Shown here: positions 1 to 12,113 of the stretch, piece by piece
Layout of the letters: the number at the start of each line of letters is the position of its first letter
How positions within the stretch are numbered: the stretch's first letter is position 1
Assembly: GCA_001972305.1 (NCBI GenBank)
Contig: BDDD01001953.1
Location: forward strand, 69,005-133,004
From: Cephalotus follicularis
Taxonomy: Eukaryota; Streptophyta; Magnoliopsida; Oxalidales; Cephalotaceae
Reading direction: 5' to 3'
Length of the DNA stretch: 64,000 bases
Made by a program: the position numbers and the translations under genes
Notes under the pieces: generated by a model
The model's database searches: none
What the model was told of the DNA's origin: nothing
What the model saw: the letters and a program-made list of their open reading frames with translations, nothing else

Positions 1-242
1 TCTCTCAACAGTACCCCATGTGTTAGGGCTTGATTTGTTTGAGGAAACGCTTCTGTAATGCTCCAAGGAGAAGGTTGTGGGTGGCTGTTGATGCTTTCCC
101 TGCACAGAGGAACAAATACGTTGAAGGTCCAGGAGGTTGTTCTCCCAGGGACACTCCGACGCTCAAGTTAGGCCTTTGCACAGTGAAAACAAGGTTATTT
201 AAGAGTAAAAATGGCTGACCTTTGATATGTGTTTCATTCTTG

Positions 243-250
243 TATTTATA
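243..250 (-). promoter_or_regulatory. LTR TATA box
   Basis: TATAAATA on the minus strand, followed by ACAAGAAT as in the TATA regions of both LTRs of element 1 (29596 and 44010). It is the likely RNA polymerase II core promoter of this LTR. Confidence 0.55.
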
Positions 251-745
251 AGGCTGGTTTGTAACTGTCTGAGCGTGAAATGCGGAGGTGATAGCTGTCC
301 CCTAAGGAAATACCGAGGATCTTGGTCATTTCCCTTGATCTCCGCCAAATATGTTGCTACTTCCCTTGTTTGTAGTTCTTTATGTCACTACTTCCTTATT
401 TAGATAAAGACAAATCCCAGGAAATCAGGCAGTCTTCATGCCCTTATCCCATAAATGAAGTGGGGGTCCTCTGCCACAGGGTTACCGAGGAAGTGAATCA
501 TGGCTCTGTTGCCGAGGTGATGGGCCTCATGCTTCCCCTTTCACTCCTGGGTCCTCATCTTCTGGTGCTTCCTCAGTGACGTACGCTTAGGGCGCCAGGT
601 CCTCTAACATTCATCCAAGGATGAGGTGTTTTTGGATAGCACCGAGGAGAAAGTCCTCGGTATCTATGCAGCGGGGGTATGTCCTTTGTTTCATGTCCAA
701 TAGACACTTCGGGTAGAGGAGGTCCTCGGCATTTGTGCCCTGAAG

Positions 746-841
746 GAGGTCCTCTGACCTGTAGCCTAAGTAAGCTCCTCGGCAGGGGAGGTCCTCTGAC
801 CTGTAGCCTAAGTAACCTCCTCGGCAGGGGAGGTCCTCGGC
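746..841. repeat. 42-bp tandem repeat inside LTR
   Basis: Two near-identical 42-bp units (746-787 and 788-829), each starting GAGGTCCTCTGACC and ending CTCCTCGGCAGGG, with a partial third unit. The surrounding 600-1000 region is enriched in TCCTCGG. This expansion partly explains why this LTR is longer than its relatives. Confidence 0.8.
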
Positions 842-1187
842 ACGGCCGTCCTGTAGTGCGCTCTTGGTCAAGCTAGCTCTCCTCGGCCCTGGTGTCTCAG
901 CATGGGTTCTTCAGGAAAAAGGGGTCCTCGGCTCTAGAGCCGAAGAGGATGCCCTTCGCCACGTAAGTGTTCCTCGGTCGGGCCTTTTGCGAGCTTCAAG
1001 ACCCTTCTGGTCAATTGGCTGAATCCGCGAAGGACACGTGTCCTTCTTAGTATAAACAGATATTTACCCTATCAAGAACCATAATGTTACTATTCTAAAA
1101 TATCAAAATGACAAAGGTAAGAACACATTATAATAAATCGAAGCTAAGGTAATTAAGGCACATCTGTGTTTACCCTTAGGGCAGTGC

Positions 1188-1491
1188 TCAGAGCTTCAGC
1201 TTGAAAGGCCTCAGGGTTGAGACTATCCTTGGCGTTCTGTCAACGGGGAGGAAAGACATCTCTAGCAAGTCTTCATAGAAAGGAGCCTCCACCGCATAAG
1301 TCAAGATTAGGTAGGCAAAATCTCTCTTGTATACCTCCTCTTCGGTATATCTCCCTCCTTTTCTGTAGCTAGGAACCATTTCCTTTCCTTTGGAAGCCTG
1401 CGAACCATTATGGGTCCCTTTCGCTGCTGAGGTGGGAGGGGCACTTGCAATAATAACTTGAGGAGCCACAAGCCGAGCTTCTCTATTTTCT
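1188..1491 (-). pseudogene. Antisense-ORF piece of Tat element 2, distal part
   Basis: This minus-strand reading frame ends at a stop near 1188 and runs up to the CACTA insertion at 1491. If the CACTA and one copy of its TCT duplication are removed, the frame continues without a stop into 11175-11320. The product of this part is about 100 residues, ending in a Leu/Pro-rich stretch (FLPVDRTPRIVSTLRPFKL). I do not recognise a catalytic domain. I assign it to the antisense ORF of the gypsy element from orientation and neighbouring pieces, not from direct similarity, so the family call is an inference. Confidence 0.45.
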
Positions 1492-1509
1492 CACTACAAA
1501 AAAAAAAAG
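1492..1509 (+). repeat. CACTA left terminal inverted repeat
   Basis: CACTACAAAAAAAA followed by the subterminal words. It matches the reverse complement of 11157-11171 over the first 14 or so bases with one mismatch. The preceding three bases are the TCT target-site copy. Confidence 0.85.
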
Positions 1510-2401
1510 CTCCGGTGAGGACAGTGGGCGAGAGCAACGGTGAGCGCACTTACTCCCCTTGCCGTTGACTAGTTTCCCCAGTTTTATTTTAAAAAAGAGA
1601 CATGGAGAGGGCACTTAATAGCCTCGCCATGCCATCCCCCCTTGTAACCCTACATTACCGACTTCTCTACTATTTTTTTTTTCACGACCGCACTACATAG
1701 TTTTCTCCATATTTACCAAAACTGTTACAGTACTCGGGTCATCTTTCACGCCTCATATTGCCGCCAGTTAGTGAGCACACAACACCTCCACTCCACTACA
1801 CGCACCGCACATCACCTCAATACGCACGCACTGCCAAGAACCAGATCATGCCTACACTTCACCTGTCACGCCCTGAAACGTGGGATGGGCCCCATGATTC
1901 GACACGTGGCAATCTGTACAATCATCATTATAAATAAGCATAAAATTTAAAACTTAAAAAAATCATAATCAAAATTCTTTATTTAATGTGTGGATTACAG
2001 ACCCAGTTCGAATCATATAAATTACATCGTCATGAACCAGAATAAAATAAATACATAATTTATTTTCTGTAATTTATCCACGGAAGCGTACTGTCGAGGA
2101 GGAGAAACTTACTGTACTCTTTATCCTTGCAGCTGCTGCAATGTGCCTCCACTACATGTACCTGTACCTGGCCCATTCAAAGGAATGGGTCAACAACCCT
2201 GAGGGTTGTGTAGGTCACCCCATACACGGGCACATACCAGAGGAACAAACAAATACAAGCAGAGGAAAAAATAATAAATATGCAAATCATAAACCAGACA
2301 TAATCATCATCATGCTTTTGTCCTCGGACTACTCTACTCGAATCATACATAAAAATCATTTCACAGAGGAGTCTAGTCCGGTCATCCTATGGTCATGGCC
2401 A

Positions 2402-2640
2402 ATATACATGGTTCACCTTTAGGCTCACATGCCCACGGAATTCTCCTCCGGGTTCACCTGCCGAGCGGAATTCGCCCTTTGCTCACCTGCTCTGACGGTT
2501 CACCCTTTGGATCACCAGCTCTGGCGGAATTCACCTTTAGGTTCACCACTAGCGGATTCGCCCGAGGATCACTTGCTTCGCGGTATTCACCCCTTGGGTT
2601 CACCTGCTCGGCGGAATTCTCCCTAGTCGGGCTCACCAGC
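2402..2640. repeat. Minisatellite in element H
   Basis: About five diverged units of 45-48 bp built on GGTTCACC and GGCGGAATTC words. It occupies the same relative place in the element as different minisatellites in A, B, C, D and E. Open frames here are translations of the repeat. Confidence 0.7.
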
Positions 2641-2829
2641 CTGGTATTATCCTTAAACTCTCTTTTACTAATTCCATTCATTTCCTTTAACATTTTAAAA
2701 TCATTCTTTAATGCATAGTGAAACGCCATTAAGAGACAAGTAAAACGCATGCATGGCATTTCCTCTAAACGCACCGTACGGCCTGATTCTTAAGTCCCTT
2801 CTTCTTCGTGGGTTGCATGCAGGCATAAC

Positions 2830-3850
2830 CTTTAAATATTGGCGCCAAGCTCATCTTCTCCATTATTCATCCCAGAACCATGGCGCTTGATGCAGCGCAC
2901 TTGGGACGTGTGACAGTGGACAAAGGTGACCTCTGCACTTGGTCCTCGGGAGTTTGGCGTCATTAGCAGTGGCCAAGCTTCATGAGTGCAGGCCGGCTAT
3001 GGTACTCTGCTATGGCGCGTCCTCGGGTAGAACAGAGGAGAGTGCAAGGGTGCCTTCGTGGAGAGCTCTGGCGCCGTTCCATGCTTGGGACGCATGGCCT
3101 TGCTTCCCCGGTCACCTGGAACTAACGCGTCCTCGGCAGCGTCTTAGGAAACGGTGCTGGTACATCTCTGGCGTTGTGGCAGAGAACGCTACGCATGGCA
3201 GGGGACAAGGACGTCCTCTGCGCATGGTGTTCTCAGCGTCTTGGGTCCTTTGCTCCTGTGCTCGGTTGGTGGCACCTCGGCAGGTCGCCTCGGCTCCTTG
3301 GCTCCACAGGCATGAACCCATGGGCTTGCAGAGGATGGGACGCATGCACTTCAGGGAGCTTGATGCCATGGCAGAGGAAGCCATGGTCGTTTCCTCAGGT
3401 GCAGAGCAGCTCAGGCATGGATGCTCGGCCGTTGGTGCAGGGCACTATGGCTCCTCGATAGTTGGTGCTCGACTCCTCGGCACCATAGGAGCAGGCATCT
3501 CGGAAGCTCAGTGGTTGGATGCTCAGCACCTCACTTCAACACCACGCCTCATCGGGCGTTGCATAATAATGGCAGTGGTTGGGCGTCAACATTGCATGCT
3601 GGGGATGCAATACTAGGCAGTGCCTGGCGCCACTGCAAATTGACACATTCGCTGGCACTTTGGTGCATGTCAGTAGCGTGCCATGGCTAGGTGCTCGGCT
3701 CATGGCAGAGAAAGCCATGGTTGGCGCCCTTGCAGAGGAGAGTTACAGTGACTCCTCGGATGCTTACCACCTCAGCATCTCGGCCCGTCATTTCCAGTGT
3801 GGGCAGTGGAGTTTAGGTGTGGTAGGGGAGCATGGCTAGTAACGTTCAAC
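2830..3850. other. GC-rich CATGG/CCTCGG module of element H
   Basis: A 1 kb stretch much richer in G+C than its surroundings, with many CATGG, GCATG and CCTCGG words. Frames are open on both strands (for example 2939-3616 plus), yet they encode no recognisable domain and are rich in Cys, Trp, His and Arg, as expected from biased DNA. A compositionally similar module lies at 22540-23945 in element C. Confidence 0.55.
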
Positions 3851-5041
3851 ATCCCCCACTACTCCTCTGCATATGACGTCCTTCACGAGTGCTCTGTTTG
3901 AGCAACAGTGGCGCACCAAGCAGACAATGGGAGGCAACCACGCATAAGGCACAATGCCATCTTGGAAACGCCTACAGGGATCTAGTATATATATATATAT
4001 ATACCTTATCCTACCACTATTAACATGATTACCATCCACATCATACCAGCAGCACAAAAAAAAGCAGAGAAGACACACAGCAGACAAGCAATAAAAGTAC
4101 ACAAATAACCACATTCATACATATGCTGGTAGGCACTCGGATAAGGAGCAACCTACCTGGAGATGGTTGGAAACGGAGATGGCCTACTTCCTCCACAATT
4201 CCTGGACTTCCTTTCTTGCCAAGGATCACCACACTTCAAGTGGTCTCTTTCCTTCACAATGGCTCCACTTCCTTTACTCCCATAAAAGGGGTATTTAAAG
4301 ATTGAAGCAGGGACCTCCTCTTGTCTTCTTCTTCTCCTTTTCCCAACAGTCGGTCCCCACTTTTGCCTCCTCTCTTCTCTCGATTCAGATGTTCGATTCA
4401 TCTAGGTTTATTAAAACATGCATTTATATTCATGGGATGCTGCATAATGCTAGAATAGATAAGTGAGAAGTGAATGCATGCTCGAATCAAATAGATAAAG
4501 TATTATTGAAGTATTTTTTTTTTAAAAAGTATTATTGAAGTATCTTGTAGCTTTTATATTAAAATGAAAGTTTGAAGGTTGATCATGTTTAAATTTATTG
4601 TAGAGTTCAGTTACTTATTATAATTAAAGTCGAGAGAAACTTTAGATTCTCATTCATGATTTGTTCAATAGGGGTGAATCATGAATTGTCTAATTCGGAC
4701 AGTTCTCGTATACCTACGTCCACTGTAGGATATATTGTGATTTTGAATACATAGTTTTTTTCAAGAAAGTTTCGGTTACACTCCTTAAACATGCTCCTCG
4801 GATACATAATTAAACTGATTAATTCAGTTTAATTCGTGTATTTAAGGAACCGTGGGGAGATACTACCGAAATTTTCTCAGAATGAACATGTACATGGGAT
4901 AACTATATTAGTGGGGGTACATAGTTAGGAATGGGATAGGGCCATACCTTTTAGAGTTAGGTGGTGAGATACACTTCGAAGAATGCATTTTGAAAAAAAA
5001 ATACTTGAATCTAACAATCTTCTACCCTATTTGTAGAAAAA

Positions 5042-8000
5042 ATGTTTGCGGACAGGAGTTGGATGCGTAGACGAGTTGTCCGAAGGTTACTAACGGAGGA
5101 ATTTAACAGAAGTATGCTCGGTTTCCTAGATTTTACATTCTCAAATGGAGAGTTTGTTTGGAATAGTAAGATAAAATGTCCTTGAACCGTTGCAAGTTAA
5201 GAACATTTGGAACTCGATCTGAAGTGCAGTAACATTTATTGAAGAACGGTTTCACCCTCGATTACACGTTATGGGATCAACATGGAGAAATGAGGGAACG
5301 CTGTTGGGCTGTAGTAGAGCAGCCAGACCCCTTGGGTTCGAGTACTACTTTTAGAGATCTCATAATGGATGCTGGGGGTTCGAGTTTGATACTCGTGAAG
5401 ATGATGAGCCGGCCGATGAACTTCTGAATCCTAATGCAATGAAGTTCTATAACCTGCTCAAGGATGCAGATGAACCATTTTGAAATGACTGTAAAAAACA
5501 CACCAAACTGTCTATGATGACGCGACTCATGAATGTCAAGTCCAAGTATGGGATTCCTAATGAATGGGCCATAGAAAATATTCAGATCGTTAAGAGCAAA
5601 ATGTCTGAGGATGAGAAGTTGCTAGAGTCTTAGTACAAGCTGAAACATATTATGAAGACATTGGGATTAGGCTATGAAAAGATAGATGCATGTGTCAATG
5701 ATTGTATGTTGTATTATGGGGAGCACAAGTGTGCTACAGAGTGTCCAACATGTAATCATCTTAGATTCAAACCTAGCGGTGAGGGAAAGAGAAAGAAACA
5801 TGTACCTTACAAGGTTTTGCGTCACTTTCCAGTGGCACCAAGACTTCAGAGGTTATTTCAAATAGATAAAACGTTTGCTGATATGAGGTTGCATAGCAAG
5901 AAGATGAAGGATAACAACAGTGATGAAGTAGGAATGGTACACCCGGTTCACGGTGAAGATTGGAAGCACTTTGATATTACTTTTTCATCTTTTGCTGCAG
6001 AGGTTGACAATGTTAGAATAGGATTAAAAAGAAATGAGTTTTGGCCTTTTGCGGTTAGTAGTAGTGTTTACTCTTGCTAGCTTGTTTTTGTTTTCTCATA
6101 CAATCTTCCACCTTGGTTGTGTATGACGAAGCCATTCATGTTCTTGTCCTTGATTATACCTGGACTGAAAAGCCTAGGAAAATATATTGATGTGTTTTTG
6201 CGTCCACTTGTTGACGAGTTGAAGATGTTGTGGAAAACTGGAGTTGAAACCTATGATGCATCGCGCAAGAAGAACTTTCAGATTATGGAAACTTTAATGT
6301 GGACAATTAGTGACTTTCCTACCTATGGAGTTCTGTCGGGCTGGAGTACTCATGGTCATTTGGCATGCCCCTATTGCATGGGTCGAACTAAGGGTATTAG
6401 ATTGAGGCATAGTCGAAAATGTTCGTGATTTGACTGTCATCGTCAATTGTTGCCCACAAACCACCGATTTAGAAGAGACAATAAAAAATTCTTGAAGGGT
6501 CGACAGGTGACCGAGGTGGGTGTGGAGAGGTTATCAGGGGAAGAGGTACAGGATCAACTCACCGAGTTGAATGAAGTTGTGTTTGGAAAAGGTGTACCTG
6601 CTATTAAGATTCCAGGGTTCAGGAGAATACACAATTGGACTAAACGAAGTATCTTCTTCGAACTTCCTTATTGGAGTAAAGTACTAGTCAGATACAAGTT
6701 GGATGTCATGTACATGGAGAAGAATGTATTTGAAAATATATTCAACACGGTCATGAATGTGAAGGGAAAAATGAAAGACCACCTACATGCTCGACTTGAT
6801 CTAAAAGAGTTTAGAATAAAAGCTGAATTGCATGCAGAAGAGGTGGATGGGCGGTTCATATTGCTACCAGCAAAATATTCATTGAACAGTGAACAAGTCA
6901 GATAAGTATGTGAATGAATGACAAAGATTAGGTTTCCAGATGGCTATGCTTGAAACATATCTTGGTGTGTGAATGTTTCAGAGTGTAATTTTTCAGGTTT
7001 GAAGAGCCATGATTGACATGTCTTCATGCAGAGGCTTCTTCTGATTGCATTTTCTGAGTTCTTGTCGAGAAATATCATTGTCGTATTGGTAGAGGTCAGT
7101 GAGTTTTTTAGGAATATATGCTCAACATCGAACTGTGCTGCGAAGATGAACTTGTTCCAGAGTAACATTGTTCAAACAATCTACAAAATAGAGAAGATAT
7201 TTCCTCCATCGTTTTTTTATTCGATGGAACATCTTGTCGTCCACTTAGCTTACAAAGCGAAAGTATGTGAACCAGTTCAGAATAGGTGGATGTATACAAT
7301 TGAGAAGTACATGTATTTGTTAAAGCACTTTTTGAGAATGTTCATCTCTATGCCATGCATTCTAATTGCATATTTGATTGTAGAGAGTTATAAGATCTTA
7401 AAGAGATGGTTAAGAACAAAGATTGTGTGCAAGGGTCGATTGCTGATGCATACATTGTTCGTGATTTGACAACGTTTTGTTCGTATTATTTCGAACCTGA
7501 TGTCCTGACATGGTTGAATAGACCTAATCGAAGCTACAATGGGGGTGTCGTTACAAGTAATGGATCGCAATCCATATTTAGTCATCTGGGTAAAGCACTG
7601 GGCAAGACAGATAAAAGAGATATTACATGTAGAGAGTATGACGCTGCATTTTTGTACATTCTTTTGAATTGCGATGAAGTCAGCCCTCTGGTTGAGTAAG
7701 TACACATATATATTGTACTAAGTTGTTATTTTATTTGTATGAATTGTCCAATTTGAACGTATCTCACTTATATTCTTTGTTGTAGTGAGTATGAACAACC
7801 AGTCAGTGAATTAAATCATAATATTACCCCCAAATAAATTGAAGAAGAAAGCGATGCACACTTTGTCAAATGGTTTCAAGGCCGTGTAAGTAATGCACAC
7901 TCTGTCAACAAAGCGTCTATCAGTTTCATATTTTTTAATTATTGATGTTGATTTCTATATTCTGCGTGTGTACATTGCACACTTAATAGGTTAAGAACGA

Positions 8001-8796
8001 TAAGGAAGTTGATGCCCGTGTATGAAATTTAGCAAGTGGACCTAGTACAAAAATAAGGTCGTGGAAGGGGTATGTCATCAACAGGTACAAGTTTCACACC
8101 AAATATGCATCGAGGACCTCAACAACTCAAAATTAGGGTGTCATGATCAAAGGGAGCACTTGGAATGATAGTTGTAGTGACTTCTACGGAGCCTTGGTCG
8201 ATGTTGTAGAGCTTGATTTCTACTGAAAAGACAACAAAGTTGTTTTATTCAAGTATGATTGGGTTGACACTTCGGAGAGAGCTACTAGAGTATATGAGTT
8301 TGGGATTGTTCGTTTGAATCCAAAAAAAGAACTCCCTACTTACAAGAAATTCATGCTGGCAAGTCAAGTCGTGCAAGTGTTCTACGCATATAGCGTTTCC
8401 AACGATCGTAGGTACAATGGGTGGGTTACTGTCATAAAAATGAGACTCAGGAATGCTTATATCTTTCCTGATCATAAAGAAGAAGACGACAACGATTAGG
8501 GTGTGGATCTGACATTGCAAGAAGATGTCGACAGTAGGCCACTATGGTCATTTATAGATGATGTAAGTCTTGAAAGTGATGATTTCCTTCGAGGAGATAG
8601 GGAAGGGAATGAGGTAGTATTGCCTCCAAATGTTCGAATGAGGGATCCTACGTCAGACCATGACAACACGGATGATGAGGTAGACGAATGGGAAGAGGAG
8701 GATTCTGACACGGACGAGGAGGACGAAGTGATGGAATATGATTTTGATAGTCAAGATGACATGGATATTGATAACATAGATCAAACTGTAAGTTAA
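5042..8796 (+). pseudogene. CACTA TNPD transposase (tnp2), decayed
   Basis: A plant CACTA transposase of the TNPD type. The start at 5042 reads MFADRSWM, the usual N-terminus. The tnp2 region runs 5640-6905: NDCMLYYGE at 5697, then MCMTKPFMFLSLIIPG at 6117, VETYDAS, and LSGWSTHGHLACPYC at about 6330. A DUF4218-like region follows (7026-7699: FPPSFFYSMEHLVVHLAY, then QNRWMYTIEKYM), then a DUF4216-like region (8150-8500: LVDVVELDFY, FMLASQVVQVFYAYS). The tail is acidic, with many Glu/Asp at 8500-8790. Several in-frame stops and frameshifts occur (for example at 5186, 5481, 5631, 6078 and 6426), and some gaps, such as 7700-8000, look like introns. It is therefore a pseudogene, although most conserved blocks are still easy to read. 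Confidence 0.88.
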
Positions 8797-8937
8797 TAGT
8801 GTAGTACATGTCGTAAAAGATGTTTGCAATAGTATTCTTAATCTTCTAATTTGGCATGACATTATAATTTGGTAATATATAGTAGAACAATTGTATATAA
8901 TTTGTATTGATTTTAAATATGGTGAGTTCTTACAGAG

Positions 8938-10580
8938 ATGCCACGTAGGGTGACAAGTTCCTCTATTGCTAGAGCTTCCACCACAGCTTCTAGTTCTATG
9001 CGTCCCGATTTGGACGATATGAAGTTAGACATACGGGAGCAAGATATAGGTGTTTTCAGTGTTAGTAAGGAAATTTATTATGTCACAATATTTCACCTTA
9101 AACTGTTTTTTGTATTGTCAAAGCCTTTTTGTTATATTTTTTTATACATATTTACAGTCAAATGTAACCATATTTTTGAATCATGCTCTCATCAACGAAA
9201 GATGAAGGGAGCTAGCAGGGGAGCGGACTTGCCCCCATAGAGGGCGGAGGATTCTTGGCTTGTTCATCATATCAGTGCCAATTGGTAAGTAACAAGTAAT
9301 TTCAGTACATTTTTTTAAACTCTCCTATCATGTTGGTGCTAATATTTGTTTAATTACAATTGTTTTGAGGACATGGATGTTAAGAACACTATAGCGATCC
9401 TCATCAAGGCCAGAATACTACACCCTTTGACCACGTGGACCCAATGGCCTGAATCAGAAAAGGAATTACTGTGGGAGAAGCTACTGATGAGTAAAACTGT
9501 TTTAGTTAATAATTAATATTATTCAAGATATTTTTATTTTTTTTTTGTTGTTTGACATTGATATTTTGTAGGAGTACTTTCACTTTCTACCATCCGATGC
9601 ACACAGCAGACCTATATTCCACAGTTACGTGCAGGAGAATTACCCAAAATGGATGAGTAAATTTAGAAATAAATCGATGATCAATGCTGGTGTGCATCAT
9701 ATGAGTCCTGAGTGCAAGCGACATCCAGCCAATGTGAGATCAGATGGTGGACATCTGAATGTCAGAGAATTTTCAAAAGAAGAAAACAACAAATGCCACC
9801 AATAGGCAAACGAATCACATACCACTTACACTAACGATAGCTAAACGATGAAGAGGCAACTTAAGATTGGGGCAAGTAATAAACTTAATTTGTAAATTAA
9901 TAAACTTAATTTATGTTTCAAACTTATTCGAAATTTTATTTGACTTGCGGGAGACCATGGGGAAAAAGATTGAGGATGTATATTACGACATCCATCGGAC
10001 GGTGAAAGAGGACACTCTTCCACCTCCTATTGTAGCGGAGATGGTGGTGAGTCGCAAACTATAATGAATATGTCAATTACTTAACTGATTAAGTTTGTAT
10101 TTTTTTGTAGGTGAAATACAAGGCTGCTAGTTGATCAGATACTGTGTAGGGGCCCGAAGGTGCTAGCGGGACAACTCCCTTCAACGTCGTGGCATGGACA
10201 GAGGCGATCAGAGGTATGCAAAAGGGCAAGATCCGTGGCTTGGGGAACTACATGACTTCCACAAATATGCTAATACAAGAACTTCGTACTCCATCAGCAA
10301 TGGGTAATCAGAGTCACCCATTCACTTCACACCCACCATATGCTAGACATGGGGTGGACACAGGCTATCGCGAGGAGGTCATAGAGCTACGACAGCAGAT
10401 GTCTAAGATTCAGACAACGTTGTAGGCTCAAATGGCTCAAATTACTCAATTGACTCAGATGGTGGCCACTCATATGGCGTCGCAGTCGAGACGGTCTAGA
10501 TCTTACCAGAGTACACCGCAGAACCGATACCACCCCTCCCAGTCATCTCCGGACTCGAACCATGGTGATTCTCAATCATA
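8938..10580 (+). pseudogene. CACTA TNPA-like protein (Transposase_24 type), decayed
   Basis: The second CACTA gene, just downstream of TNPD on the same strand. Exon-like pieces are 8938-9060 (MPRRVTSSSIARASTTASS, a Ser-rich start), 9380-9490 (LHPLTTWTQWPESEKELLW), 9570-9740 (EYFHFLPSDAHSRPI, VQENYPKWMSKFRNKS), 9940-10050 and 10130-10580 (AWTEAIRGMQKGK, EEVIELRQQMSKIQ, then a Gln/Ser-rich end). The gaps are AT-rich and probably introns. This order fits the plant Transposase_24 family, whose members are TNPA-like DNA-binding partners of TNPD. Stops near 10134 and 10423 suggest it is inactive. Exon borders are not certain. Confidence 0.75.
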
Positions 10581-10835
10581 GTTTGGTTGATTTTGTTGAT
10601 TTCGCTATAGTTTATAACTGTTTATTTGTAAACTTATTACACTTTTTATAAGTATGATATGAAGTTCAGTTGTATTGTTTTGTACTTCAATGTGAATTAA
10701 ATGTTTCATTGAGCATTTATGGATTGAGTCCATAGTAAAATTGAAATATGAACTGTCGTTGTGGCTGCTGAAAAATAAATTGCAGGTTTTGCTTGGATGG
10801 GGAATAGATTATACTGATGTTTTCATCAGCAAGAT

Positions 10836-11140
10836 CTGCAAAATGGCGAGGGAATGGAGAGGGTAACTCCCCTCGTCATGCCCTCGCAATATTGTAGGAA
10901 TTTTACATGGAGAGGGCACCACGAGGGGACACTCGAACCACGAGGAGTTGCCTGCGAGGGTGTTAACCCTCACCATACCCTTGTGTGTGGTGAGGGCACT
11001 CAACGACGAGGAAAAGTTACCCTCATCGAGCCCTCTCCATACCCTCTTCAAATTGATTATGAAGAGGGCAATGGCGAGGGTAACATCCCCTCGCTATACC
11101 CTCGTGGTTGAGTTAACCGCGAGGGCTTGTCCAGGGGAGA
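10836..11140. repeat. CACTA right subterminal repeats
   Basis: Dense direct and inverted copies of short GCGAGGG / CCCTCGC / GAGAGGG words. In characterised CACTA elements such words are the TNPA binding sites. The left arm has comparable words between 1505 and 1660 before being cut by element H. Confidence 0.75.
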
Positions 11141-12113
11141 TGCCCTTGTCGTTGGCTTTTTTTCTGTAGTGTCTAACCGGGGATTTCCCCCAGTCTCAAT
11201 TGTCTCTTGCCCCCCCCCCCGCCCCCCCCCCCCGGGGGGGGGGGGAGGGAGGGAATTCTGGCAGTTAGAAAATGATCCACCAACCATCTTTGTAAACAAG
11301 GTAGACAAGTAAGACACCAAGGAATCAGAGGAGACAGATTATAATGACAAATGGGAAACTAATATCTACCAAGTTCATGAACTTCAACTTCATCATCATC
11401 CCCTTCTTCACTTATTAGAGGAACACTGATTCTAGCAACCCTAAAAATTCTTTCATCAACAGTACTAAGGACTGCTGCAAAATCCCGTTTTAGCATTCTA
11501 TTGAGGAATACCACCTCCTATGAGGTTAGAGATACCCTTTGATTCAACGCAAGAAACCGATAAGAAATCGATATGAAACCTTCAAGACCTTCTACTAAGA
11601 AATATCTATCTTCAATTCTTGATAGGTGAAGTCAACTCTTCCAAGATCTTCTTCTTTTCTTATCTAGACTTGAAGTAAAAACCCATTTTTGGACAACTCA
11701 TTCTGACAAAAAATTATTTGAAGAGCCCTACCATGGTAGGGACCTTGTTTTTGGTACATCTTACTAAAAAGTAAGCCAGAACCTTCAGAAGTGCTAGAAG
11801 TTCCCATCACCTTTCTCTTTAGGGAATTATGGTAGTTAGCAAATGATCCACCAGCCATCTCTACAAACAAGGTAGACAAGTAAGCCACGAAGGAATCAGA
11901 GGAGATAGATTATAATGACAATGGGAAACTAATATCTACCAGGTTCATGAACTTCAACTTCATCATCATCCCCTTCTTCACTTATCAGAGGAACACTGAT
12001 TCTAGCAATCCTAAAACTTCTTTCATCAACAGTACTAAGGACTGCTGCAAAATCCCGTTTTAGCATTCTATTGAGGAATACCACCTCCTATGAGGTTAGA
12101 GATTGTCACACCC
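11057..12113 (-). pseudogene. Antisense-ORF middle part of Tat element 2, duplicated
   Basis: Two minus-strand frames, at 11175-11320 and 11664-11888, start with nearly the same residues (YLSTLF..MxGGSF, with SNCQNS or ANYHNS). They belong to two copies of a 571-bp tandem duplication. The first joins 1188-1491 across the CACTA insertion. The second reads on into LFSKMYQKQGPYHGRALQ, which is also present at 15775-15850. This is non-catalytic, rapidly evolving sequence and I cannot assign a function. Coordinates 11057-11171 lie in the CACTA end and only extend the frame by chance. Confidence 0.5.
11208..11252. repeat. Oligo(C)/oligo(G) palindrome
   Basis: A run of about a dozen C, one G, about a dozen C, then about a dozen G and AGGGAGGG. 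It can form a hairpin or G-quadruplex. It lies at the left border of the first copy of the 571-bp duplication. Read lengths through such runs are often wrong in assemblies. Confidence 0.8.

Larger units (their letters stand above)
1..1074 (-). mobile_element. Tat-like Ty3/gypsy LTR, antisense, cut by window edge
   Basis: Read on the minus strand, this starts TGATAGGGTAAA at 1074 and aligns block by block with the LTRs of the complete gypsy element at 29355 and 43775. Shared blocks are the CACGTGTCC start, the fast-decaying block around 300-350, the TATA region near 245, and the block around 140-180 that precedes the LTR end. About 20 bp of the far end seem to lie left of the window. It is at least 1074 bp, longer than the about 490 bp relatives, because of extra TCCTCGG-rich sequence at 400-1000. 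No polypurine tract abuts 1074, so I infer this is the 5' LTR of a minus-strand element whose body lies outside the window. Small ORFs inside it are not genes. Confidence 0.75.
1864..4400 (-). mobile_element. Solo-LTR-like element H inside CACTA arm
   Basis: It starts TGTCACGCCCTG at 1864, like elements A (12114) and D (38577). The block GGTAGGCACTCG..GAGCAACCTACCTGG at 4131-4162 matches the reverse complement of element G near 59445-59480, so H lies in the opposite orientation to G. It also shares the block around 2190-2240 (ACAACCCTGAGGGTTGTGTAGG) with the blocks in C and E that precede TGACCCATTGCA. Internal content is a 45-48 bp minisatellite (2402-2640), a GC-rich CATG/TCCTCGG module (2830-3850) and a TA run (3983-4002). 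I cannot find a clean right end or the expected second TCACC duplication, so the right boundary is approximate and that end may be deleted. Confidence 0.6.
1492..11171 (+). mobile_element. CACTA (En/Spm) DNA transposon, 9.7 kb
   Basis: It begins CACTACAAAAAAAA and ends TTTTTTTCTGTAGTG, the diagnostic CACTA terminal inverted repeats, flanked by a 3-bp duplication TCT (1489-1491 and 11172-11174). The right subterminal region is full of short GCGAGGG / CCCTCGC repeats in both orientations, and the left has similar but fewer words. The body encodes a TNPD-type transposase (5042-8796) and a TNPA-like protein (8938-10580), both on the plus strand and both broken by stops. CACTA elements move by cut and paste, with TNPD as transposase and TNPA binding the subterminal repeats. 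The left arm between 1863 and about 4400 is foreign (solo LTR H). With dead genes, this copy could move only if supplied in trans. Confidence 0.9.

Noticed and set aside
2939-3616. ORF of 225 residues
   Set aside because: Lies in the GC-rich module of solo-LTR-like element H; overlapping open frames on both strands, biased composition, no domain.
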